A stretch of DNA of 64,000 nt from Helichrysum umbraculigerum. Its lineage: Eukaryota > Streptophyta > Magnoliopsida > Asterales > Asteraceae. Each line of letters begins with the position of its first letter. Positions within the stretch are counted from its first letter, which is position 1. Below, piece after piece: positions 55,740 to 64,000 of this stretch. The stretch spans positions 16,569,001 to 16,633,000 of the forward strand of contig CATIUR010000003.1 in assembly GCA_949592205.1 (NCBI GenBank), in the 5' to 3' direction. A program made the position numbers and the translations under genes. The notes beneath the pieces were generated by a model. It did no database searches, was not told where the DNA came from, and worked only from the letters and a program-made list of their open reading frames with translations.

Positions 55740-58429
55740 TTAAACCCAGCCCGCAGGAAACTGGCCGTCGGCATGAATTCCATTAGCTACGCAAACAGTA
55801 ACAACATTGTAAAACTGTTGTGCTAATCGTCTGTTGAATTCATTCTTCTGACCAACTCGAATCCGATTATCATAGAGTTTTCTTAAATCTTTTTCATGAA
55901 AATTAATTAAACTCATCGGATCATACAGCCTAAACGTTGCTTGCTTCAAATTCCATATACCTCCAACTTCTGGCCACGGTTCAGAATCTGGAACGAAAGT
56001 GATAACCGCTTCGCCAGTCTGCGGATCAAGTTCCCATTTCACAAGTCTTCTCAGAAAATAATAAGGAACTGATTCCAGAGGTATCTCAGTCAAACATTTA
56101 GCCGGCGAATAGTGAACTTTAACCAAAGGCTTCCTGGTGACTGGATCAATCTTTTTCTTCCATGTATACCGAGTTCCCAACGTCGGCTTCAATTTCGAAT
56201 AAGTCTTCGATAATACTTCCCGACGTAGACATCTTTGAATGAACTCAGCATAATCATTCTCGAAAGGATTAATCAACTTAAGCTGAGCTAATCGATTAAT
56301 CTCTCCTTTTGGCAACGTACTCAATCTATCAAAACGCATTCTAAAATACTGAACTCCATCTTCTCTCTTGATCATAAACAGATTCCTTTGACACTTCCAG
56401 CTTTTAATAACACCGGTATAATTCCGACTAACCCGGTACACTTGACATTTCACTGGAATAGGAACTGGATTTCGTCCCTTAGGCCACCATTTCTTGTTTC
56501 TCTCTCTCTTTTCTTCAGCAGTTAGTTTCTTTGCTGCTGAGTCCGGTGCCTGTGTCTCTGGAGCTGGAGTTGCAGCAGAACTAGATTCTCCATGTCGCGC
56601 TTTATCAGGACTCTCGTCTTCACTTGAATCAGATTCAATAATTGGTGCATCATCATAAGTTTCCCCAGATTGTGCATCATCATACGTTTCATCTGCATCC
56701 AACTGTTCCTCTTCAATCGAGACATCCTCATTCATCTCAAACACATTTTCTGTTTCTTCCTCAGAGCCAACTCCACTAGCCATCCTTTGAATAAATGATA
56801 AGTCAGCGAATGAGTAATCAACTGCCAGCGGTCTTGGTTGACCTGGAATATCATCAACAGAGAAATAATCCAAAAGAGAAATATTTTCATTAACGTTTTC
56901 AATTACAGGGTTGGGATTTACAGACACAGGTTCACTTGACTCTAAAGTGGATATCCCAGACCCAGACTCCCCCGAGGCAAGTAACCTGCCTTCCAAAACG
57001 TTTACCCTATTCTTCGTTTCCTCAAGCTCTTTAGATTGAACCTCGATCAAAGCAGCTTGTTCAGCAATCTTCTCGTCCTGAGCCTCCAGCTTTTGCTTCA
57101 TCAGCTGCATATCTTCCATTATCTTTTGCATGAAAGCTGGAGTTGGTTGAATCTCAAAAACCTCCTGTTGCTGTGGATTGACTGGAGCTCGTGTTGACGA
57201 AGAGCGACGTACACGACGAGGCGGTTGATAAGTCTCATCAGCAGGATCATCCCCGTCGCGTGTACGTTTTCCAGTATCCCTTGGAGGTACATACTTGCGT
57301 CCTTGTCTGATTCGACGCTTAATCCTCAGATATCTGAATGAATCAGAAAGCCTGATACGTTCCATCTCAGAGGGATGCGGAACAGTACCATCAGAATGCT
57401 CAGGCGTCGGACCCCCATCCTGAGGTCCTACATTCGCAGTATCATCAGAATCTGAATTCTCAACCGTATCATGCGTGCTGGATTGTCCGAGTCAACGTGG
57501 CCGAACTGCTCAATGTTTTCCAGAAGAGCTTCCACGTTCTCCCCCGCAGCTTGAGCAGGAATGTGCTCCCCCGCAGCTTGAACTGGAATGTTCACAAACG
57601 GTTGCTGCGGTTGCTGAGGTGCTGGAACATCCATATACTGAGGATCTGGGGGCGGTACATAATTCTCGTCCACAATTGCACCAAATAAGGGAACATCCGT
57701 TGCTGCCGCAACCCCTTTCTCAAAACTTGCACAAATAGTGAAAATCCGACTCATCATCGGTGAAATCTTTAATAGCTGATCGGGATCACCCTGTGCCTGA
57801 AGATCTGGATGATGACGATTAATGTGCAACTGAACAAAACGTGGATATAAAATCCATTTCTGATCCCCAGCGTTCGCATTATCAACCATAGCCTTGAAGA
57901 TAAATCCTGAGAAGTTGAACGGCTTGTTGTATACCAATGCTAACATAGCAGAAGCCAGACTTCGGCTCATACCATCCGTTCCACCTTTCCTATTCCCCAA
58001 ACAAACGATAATCACGTGCATCAGATATCTCCAAACACGCGTGAGATTCGCTTTCCTGTACTGATCAGAGGGAATTCCTGGATATCCTATTCGTTGCATA
58101 GCTCCAGTAACAAAAATATGATCAAAACCGATAGGCATATCCGGCTGATCGTTGAGCTGTAAAAGTTCCCGAATGCTCTGTTCTGTAATAATGATCTCCG
58201 TACCCAGAACGGTAGAGACCAATCGTCTAACTTCGTTTTCAGTAACGACAGTTGCGTTCCTCCAAAATGGGTTGATCAGATTTCCAAAAACCACCGTGGT
58301 ATCGGAAATGACGTGAGATACCCTAGAACGTCTCAAAAATGCAATCATCTGACGATACGGTGCAGCTTTATCAGAAGTGTCAACCAGATAAGCAGTCGTA
58401 TTGTGACGAGCTTCAAAAGTCAAAGCCAT
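55740..58429 (-). pseudogene. SIRE envelope-position ORF (frameshifted)
   Basis: This is the third ORF, between pol and the polypurine tract, the position of the envelope-like gene of SIRE elements. The ATG at 58429 is the first good start. The N-terminal part has a conserved plant-transposon domain (MPIGFDHIFVTGAMQRIGYP, VWRYLMHVIIVCLGNRKGG, NKPFNFSGFIFKAMV) and then a Pro/Gln-rich stretch. A single-base shift between about 57430 and 57500 separates it from the downstream part. That part has a basic segment, a predicted coiled coil (MQKIMEDMQLMKQKLEAQ onward), an acidic region and a Lys/Arg-rich C-terminus. No clear signal peptide or transmembrane segment is visible, so an envelope function is positional inference only. 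Confidence 0.75.
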
Positions 58430-58526
58430 ATCTGCAAAAACCGAAACATATTGCAACTCGAAAAGGGTTAGCAAAAAAAAAATTTACATTTTTTGGAAAA
58501 ACCTTTATCAAAATTCCTGGAACTAG

Positions 58527-59330
58527 CGACGTAGCACCGTACGTCGCATAACACAGAGCGACGTAGAACTGTACGTCGCCTAAAATCAAAATAAATTGAA
58601 AAGCGACGTAAGCCCGTACGTCGCATAAAAGTCGAGCGACGTAAAGGGGGACGTCGCATTTTGCAATTTATTGTGAATTTAATCACATTAATTAAAATAG
58701 CGACGTAGAGTGCTACGTCGCATCGGACGTCGCATAAAAGGCGACGTAGGGAAGGGCGACGTAGGAATTAATTAATTGCTAATTAGAGCGACGTAGGCGA
58801 CTACGTCGCATCGTACGTCGCACTAACGAACATTCATCCCCAACCCAGAAAACCTATTTGTCGAATTTAGGGGTTATCAAAATTGATCACACAATAAGGT
58901 ACGCCCTACGATGGTGATTGCGAAAACATAAGTTATAACCATTTTAACATCCAATTGACCATCGAATTCTTACCAAAACCAAAACCCTATTAACCCGTAA
59001 CACATATATAGCAATTAAACATATAATACACGGTGAAAACAGGTAAATATGGTACCTAAGTGTGCGGAATAACGAGTATATGAAAACTACGTGAGTGAAT
59101 CGGAACGAAAACAGCTACAAATCACGAAAAAACTCGAAGAATTGCTACGTCGCAAATCGCCGGTTGGTACGTCGCAGGCTACGTCGCACTTGAATAGTGA
59201 ATACTGTGACGAGATACGTCGCAGTGGATACTATTTAAATCTAACCCTATGTGCGACGTAGGCTGGGACGTCGCAGGCGACGTAGAGCCGAACGTCGCAG
59301 GCGACGTAGAGCCGGACGTCGCATAAAACA
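58527..59330. repeat. GCGACGTAG palindrome field in the SIRE spacer
   Basis: More than 20 GCGACGTA / TACGTCGC words in both orientations fall in two groups (58527-58822 and about 59140-59330). Examples are GCGACGTAGAGTGCTACGTC and GCGACGTAGGCGACTACGTC. The unit GCGACGTAGAGCCGNACGTC is tandemly repeated at 59278-59322. Confidence 0.9.
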
Positions 59331-60448
59331 GTTGTGATCCAATTTCGAAATTTGCAAACCGTTTACTCGTTATTTTAGCAAATAATTTCCAAATAACTCG
59401 TGACTTGGGAAAATAACATAGAATAAAAATAAAATAAAATAAAATAACTAAACTAAAAAATCTTTTTGGTATTTTCTTTAATTTTACAAAAAATAGAAAT
59501 AACTAACACTCTATTTTTGGTGACGGAGTTGTTTTTGTCTGCTTAGGGATCATATCGGAATAACATGCATTTATTAGGAATAGTAAGTGTTATTTCGATC
59601 ATCAGTATATTTGTCCACTTTAAATTTACTTGGCACATTTAAAACACCTTTTATAAAAATTATTTCAAGACAATTATTGGTATTGTTTGTCCACCTAAAC
59701 ATGTTACATCCGTATTTGTGAGCTAACCTTTATTGTTAGAATGAATATTAATTTTGTGAAACCTATTATATGATATACTGATAAACTTCAGTAAAACAAA
59801 CACTGCATATTCACACAAGGTAGAGATTACAAGACCAAGTTTATCTCGGTTTTCTCGTAACATACACTTGATATTTATATTTAGGCATACATCAAACCGA
59901 CTATGAAGATACTAGTGGCCCCAGATCTGTACAAAGTACAACAGAGGGTCCCTTAGTATGAACATAACAAGTTTGAGACTATTTGCGTAACTAATGGATT
60001 CAGGTCTGTACGTGAGTACAACAATAGTCACCATTAGTTAGGCGAATAATCATATTATTACTATATGCCCATTTTACATTGACATAAGTATGACAGTGTA
60101 TGATAGTACTTCCATTTATCAATTAAGACTTATGTCATACATCATATAACATTTTTCACAAAGTAATAGACAAGTTTTATCATTACTTCTTACTCACTCA
60201 CAAACCGGTGTGTAGCATGCCTACCAATACATCGTATGATGAAGATAATTTAAATAAAAACTGTTTTAAGTGTGTCAGATAAATCTACTGACACATCCAA
60301 GATAAACCTTAAAATTCCATTTTGTGCATGTCACCCGATGTACTATCATATCCCAAGTTGTTTACAGACACAACTTCAACGTCTATTTTAAAATTGTAGC
60401 AACCTTGCGTTTTCTTTAATACTAAAGAGCATAAAGAGTGGCTGTTGC

Positions 60449-60450
<2 letters not shown>

Positions 60451-60486
<36 letters not shown>
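60451..60486. repeat. T36 homopolymer
   Basis: A run of 36 T on the plus strand is an A-tract in the sense of the SIRE element, 40 bases after the pol stop. Confidence 0.95.
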
Positions 60487-60491
<5 letters not shown>

Positions 60492-60526
60492 GAATTTAAA
60501 AATCTAAAAAAAATCCAAGTCACAAA

Positions 60527-63500
60527 TCATTTCTTTGACTGAAAGAACCTTAAACCTATTAGATTGACCAGTTCAATGAAACGTGATCGCAAAAAGGCTT
60601 TTGTGAAAAGGTCCGCACACTGCTTAAGGGTCTCTATATGTACGACATCTATAAGGTGTTTCTCAAAGCAATCCCGTATGAAGTGGAACCTAAGTTCAAT
60701 ATGTTTGGTCTTAGAGTGCTGTACGGGATTGTGGGTGATAGATATAGCAGCTGTATTATCAATATAAATAGGAGTCATAGAGAGATTGAACCCGTAATCA
60801 CGCAGTTGATGCTGAATCCAGAGAACCTGAGAACAGCAACTTGCAGCAGCAACATACTCGGCTTCAGCTGTAGAAATAGCAACCGCAGTCTGCTTTTTGC
60901 ACTGCCAAGAAACTAAGCGTGATCCAAGGAACTGACATCCTCCAGTAGTTGACTTCATATCTATCTTGCAGCCACCAAGATCCGAATCCGAATAGGCAGT
61001 TAACTCGAAGTTTTTCTCGTTTGAATACCATAGACCCAGAGATGGCCTAAAAGCGAGATATCCAAAAATGCGTTTTACTGCCTTCATATGAGACACCTTC
61101 GGATTTGCTTGAAATCGTGAGCAGAGAGAAACGGCAAACACGATATCTGGTCTTGAGGCAGTCAGGTACATGAGAGAGCCTATCATTGATCGATAGTCTT
61201 TCTCCTTGCAGTCTTCATCGTCCTCATTAGGTCCAAGATTGTGTCTTGCTTCAATTGGAGTGCCATAGTGTTTACAGTTGAGCAATTCATACCGTTTTAA
61301 CATGTCAATGACATATTTTGACTGATGGATATAAATTCCATTGTCAGATTGCTCAACCTGTAGTCCCAGAAAGAACGTGAGTTCCCCCATAGCACTCATT
61401 TCAAACTCAGATTTCATCAATCTTTCAAAATCCTTGCACAACTGATCATTAGTTGATCCAAAGATTATGTCGTCTACATAGACCTGCACAAGTAACAAAT
61501 CCGCTCCTTCCCTTTTGATGAAAAGCGTGCTATCAATCTGTCCTCTATCAAAACCATTCTTCAGTAAGTACGTGGCAAGTCGCTCATACCAAAGTCGAGG
61601 AGATTGATGAAGACCATACAAAGCTTTCTTCAGCTTGCAAACATGATTAGGATGCTTTGGGTCTTCAAAACCGGGAGGCTGACAGACATAGATCACTGCG
61701 TCAACATCTCCATATAGAAAAGCACACTTCACGTCAAGTTGATACACTCGGAATCCTTTAAAAGAAGCATAAGCTAGAAAAATCCGAATTGATTCCAAAC
61801 GAGCAACAGGAGCGAAAACTTCATCATAGTCAATACCCTCTAATTGACTATATCCTTGAACTACCAGACGGGCTTTGTTTCGAATAACAGCCCCACGATC
61901 ATCCATTTTGTTACGGAAAACCCAACGAGTACCCGTCAAGTGAGCACCCTTGGGTAGAGGAACAATTTCCCAAACATTCATCTTGTTTATTTGCTGTAGT
62001 TCCTCCTGCATAGCCTCGACCCAAGATGGATCCTTTAAGGCTTGATCAACCTTTTTCGGTTCAATTTGAGACAAATGACATGAATCAATATGAGCAATAA
62101 GTCCCAAAAGCTGCTGAGCTGAAGTCTGCTTTGTTTGCTGTCGTGTTTGAACAGATGCATGAGGATCACCAATGATATCATCAATGGGGTGATCCTTATG
62201 TATACGTGTTTCTGGTATGGCACCTGGCACAAGATCCACACCCAAATTGTTCAAATCTCCCTCAGTTTCAGGAGTAGCAGCAGACTCAGGAATGACTATC
62301 TCTTCTTCTTCTCCTTCATCTTCATGAGAAAATAAGTGAGAGTAGTTCATTGTTTCTTCCACTTCATCTTCTTCTTGAGGTTCCTCTAAAGGAGGCATAT
62401 TTGGATCATATGGAAGCTCCTTTGTATAGTTGTAAACTGTTTTAGAAGGAGCTGCCGAAGATGATGGAGTAGGAGATGGTGTTGATGGTGGTGATTTGGT
62501 AGTTGTTTTCGATTGTGTGGGTGTTGGTGAAGGAGTAGGTGTAGGTTGTGGAGGTGTAGGATTAGTCGGTGGAGGTGCGGGTGTTGCATTAGGAGATGGG
62601 TCGGATGGTTTATTAGTAACGGGTGTATCTTGAGAAATATCAAGCTCATGCAGTATAGAAACCAACTCTTCCGTTTCATCTTCTTCCGGAATATTGAAAG
62701 AGTTGAATAGGTTTCCATAGTTGAAAAACCAATCCGGACCCGTTCCTTGAGGAGGTTCCGTATACCTTAAACATTTCACTTCAAAATGCTCCTCGATCTG
62801 ATTCGTTGATTTGTTAAAGACTCTTTTGTTCGGAGAGTTGACTGCATATCCAAGAAAAATCCCTTCAACAGCTTTATCACCAAACTTAGAAACCTTATCT
62901 TTCGTTATCATGATCAGACATGGACACCCAAATGGTTCTAGGAACTGTAGATTTGGCTTACGGTTATTAAAAAGTTCATAACACGTTTTGTTCCTTTTCT
63001 TAACCGTGAGTACTCTGTTGAGAACATAACATGCAGTATTAACTGCCTCAGCCCAGAATATGATTGGTAACTTGGAGTCAGCTAACATAGTCCGAGCTGT
63101 CTCGATTATTGTCCTGTTCTTCCTTTCTGCAACTCCATTCTGTTGTGGAGTCCTCGGAGCACTAAATTGATGCTCAATACCTCTTGTAGCGCAAAACAAT
63201 TCGAGAGTTGAGTTCTTGAATTCAGTTCCATTGTCGCTTCTTATCCTTTTCACCTTCAAGTTGCACAGATTTGCCAACTTGTCCAACAAGTACACCAGAA
63301 TCTCAGGAGTTTCCCCTTTCGTGGTCAAAAAATAAACCCACGAAAACCTTGAGTAGTCATCAGTAACTACCAAGCAGTAAGACCGACCACCAATGCTCTT
63401 TGTAGAAACTGGACCGAAAAGATCCATATGCAGTAGTTCCAATGGAGCATTTATGGAATTCACCTGCTTAGACTTATGGGACTTCTTACGTAACTTTCCT

Positions 63501-64000
63501 TTTTGGCAGGAGATACAGTCATCCGTTAGAGCAAATGACTGTTTTGGAACTCCTAGCACTAGGTCATTTTTAGTCAAGAAATTCATTTTTCGGAAATGAA
63601 TGTGTCCCATTCGTCTGTGCCAAAGCAGTGAATCCTTTTCAGAAGCCTTAGACAAGAGACACGTATACTCGTTCGATGTCTCAACAGTTCTCATATTCAA
63701 AATGTAGGTGTCATCCTTTCTTGGTGCTCTCAGTAACACCCATTCTTCCGGAATGACATACCCAGGCTTCAGTATCACACACTCAGTCTTTGTGAACGCA
63801 GTTGTATAATCCTTATCACAGACCTGTGAAACACTTAGCAAGTTGTGCGTAAGCTGTTCCACATAGTTCACATTTTCAAAACTAACATTGCCGTTAGTTA
63901 ACGTTCCTCTTCCAGAAATAGTTCCCCCAGAATCTCCAGCAAAGGCAACATAACCTCCTGCATGTGGTTTAATATCCACAAGAAGAGATACATCGCCCGT
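60527..64000 (-). CDS. SIRE pol: integrase, reverse transcriptase, RNase H (5' end outside window)
   Basis: The frame is open from the window edge for about 1157 codons to the stop at 60527. Order: end of the protease/GAG-pre-integrase part (LLSVSQVCDKDYTTAF, LWHRRMGHI ... CISCQKGK zinc site); integrase core with MDLFGPVSTKS, RSDNGTEF and NGVAERKNRTIIE; and FLGYAVNSPNKRVFN. A Pro/Thr/Ser-rich then acidic linker of about 200 residues follows. Reverse transcriptase comes next (WVFRNKMDDRGAVIRNKARL, YQLDVKCAFLYGDV, CKLKKALYGLHQSPR, and YVDDIIFG with both catalytic Asp). RNase H closes it (AISTAEAEYVAAASCCSQVL, IYIDNTAAISITHNPVQHSK, HIELRFHFIRD). No stops or shifts were seen, so this copy may be recent and possibly active. 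Other elements here with broken pol could in principle use such a source. Confidence 0.95.
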   Translation of the reverse strand, partial: TGDVSLLVDIKPHAGGYVAFAGDSGGTISGRGTLTNGNVSFENVNYVEQLTHNLLSVSQVCDKDYTTAFTKTECVILKPGYVIPEEWVLLRAPRKDDTYILNMRTVETSNEYTCLLSKASEKDSLLWHRRMGHIHFRKMNFLTKNDLVLGVPKQSFALTDDCISCQKGKLRKKSHKSKQVNSINAPLELLHMDLFGPVSTKSIGGRSYCLVVTDDYSRFSWVYFLTTKGETPEILVYLLDKLANLCNLKVKRIRSDNGTEFKNSTLELFCATRGIEHQFSAPRTPQQNGVAERKNRTIIETARTMLADSKLPIIFWAEAVNTACYVLNRVLTVKKRNKTCYELFNNRKPNLQFLEPFGCPCLIMITKDKVSKFGDKAVEGIFLGYAVNSPNKRVFNKSTNQIEEHFEVKCLRYTEPPQGTGPDWFFNYGNLFNSFNIPEEDETEELVSILHELDISQDTPVTNKPSDPSPNATPAPPPTNPTPPQPTPTPSPTPTQSKTTTKSPPSTPSPTPSSSAAPSKTVYNYTKELPYDPNMPPLEEPQEEDEVEETMNYSHLFSHEDEGEEEEIVIPESAATPETEGDLNNLGVDLVPGAIPETRIHKDHPIDDIIGDPHASVQTRQQTKQTSAQQLLGLIAHIDSCHLSQIEPKKVDQALKDPSWVEAMQEELQQINKMNVWEIVPLPKGAHLTGTRWVFRNKMDDRGAVIRNKARLVVQGYSQLEGIDYDEVFAPVARLESIRIFLAYASFKGFRVYQLDVKCAFLYGDVDAVIYVCQPPGFEDPKHPNHVCKLKKALYGLHQSPRLWYERLATYLLKNGFDRGQIDSTLFIKREGADLLLVQVYVDDIIFGSTNDQLCKDFERLMKSEFEMSAMGELTFFLGLQVEQSDNGIYIHQSKYVIDMLKRYELLNCKHYGTPIEARHNLGPNEDDEDCKEKDYRSMIGSLMYLTASRPDIVFAVSLCSRFQANPKVSHMKAVKRIFGYLAFRPSLGLWYSNEKNFELTAYSDSDLGGCKIDMKSTTGGCQFLGSRLVSWQCKKQTAVAISTAEAEYVAAASCCSQVLWIQHQLRDYGFNLSMTPIYIDNTAAISITHNPVQHSKTKHIELRFHFIRDCFEKHLIDVVHIETLKQCADLFTKAFLRSRFIELVNLIGLRFFQSKK

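Larger units (their letters stand above)
58430..60526 (-). other. SIRE spacer between pol and the third ORF
   Basis: This non-coding stretch of about 2.1 kb has, in sense order, a run of 36 A after pol (plus-strand T at 60451-60486) and two stem-loops with core RGRTCTGTAC...GTACAACA (60040-59988 and 59959-59909). A GCGACGTAG palindrome field follows (59325-59140 and 58822-58527). No ORF is convincing. Confidence 0.8.
55300..64000 (-). mobile_element. SIRE/Maximus Copia element, continuing past the window end
   Basis: Read on the minus strand, the window holds pol (64000-60527), a spacer with palindromes and hairpins (60526-58430), an envelope-position ORF (58429-55740), a polypurine tract and the 3' LTR (from 55699 down to about 55300). 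Gag and the 5' LTR would lie beyond 64000. Pol sequence type and the extra ORF between pol and the 3' LTR are the hallmarks of SIRE/Maximus. The LTR's left boundary is not resolved. Confidence 0.88.

Overview
The window looks like repeat-rich nuclear DNA of a flowering plant. It is AT-rich and has almost no ordinary genes. It is built from nested LTR retrotransposons, solo LTRs, MITEs and a small Helitron. The element types (SIRE/Maximus and Tork Copia; Athila and chromovirus-like Gypsy with long LTRs starting TGTAACACC) fit a eudicot, and the long LTRs suggest Asteraceae. That assignment is inference. Only one host-type gene is convincing: an intronless receptor-kinase-like pseudokinase at 7033-8019 (minus).

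Layout. 1-1313: LINE-like remnant. 2011-5374: solo LTR with a perfect 5-bp duplication, itself hit by a Mutator-type MITE and a hAT-like element. 6633-6933: MITE, then the kinase gene, low-complexity DNA and a hAT element (9453-10110). 10350-16305: complete but coding-dead Copia element whose 196-bp LTRs differ at one base. 16311-19762: non-coding DNA with MITEs. 19768-37837: Tork-type Copia element interrupted by an Athila element (20763-30730, minus) and by an Athila/Tat-like solo LTR (32880-35458). 37843-40765: non-coding. 40771-47828: young gag-only Gypsy element with 2576-bp LTRs. 48238-48731: short Helitron. 50952-55290: two partial Gypsy LTRs. About 55300 to the window end: SIRE element on the minus strand with an open pol, a long spacer carrying hairpin repeats, and a frameshifted envelope-position ORF.

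The most unusual signal is not a gene. At least six different LTR or spacer sequences, from both Gypsy and Copia, carry clusters of short perfect palindromes or hairpins. In several clusters the loop or core is constant while the two stem arms change together. The best case is a 12-hairpin array in the gag-only element (41270-41656, copied in the second LTR), with loop TCGTTCT and at least seven compensated stems. The Athila and SIRE elements also share a paired hairpin module (core TCTGTAC-N3/4-GTACAA) in the spacer downstream of pol. The palindromic word GCGACGTAG occurs both in the Gypsy gag-only LTR and in the SIRE LTR and spacer. This pattern looks like selection for nucleic-acid structure, apparently shared or convergent between retroelement superfamilies.

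Target-site duplications and LTR differences order the insertions. The Tork element is oldest (LTRs differ by an estimated few percent). The Athila element is inside it (about 1%, plus a 19-bp repeat-unit difference). The gag-only element is youngest (two differences seen in 2576 bp).
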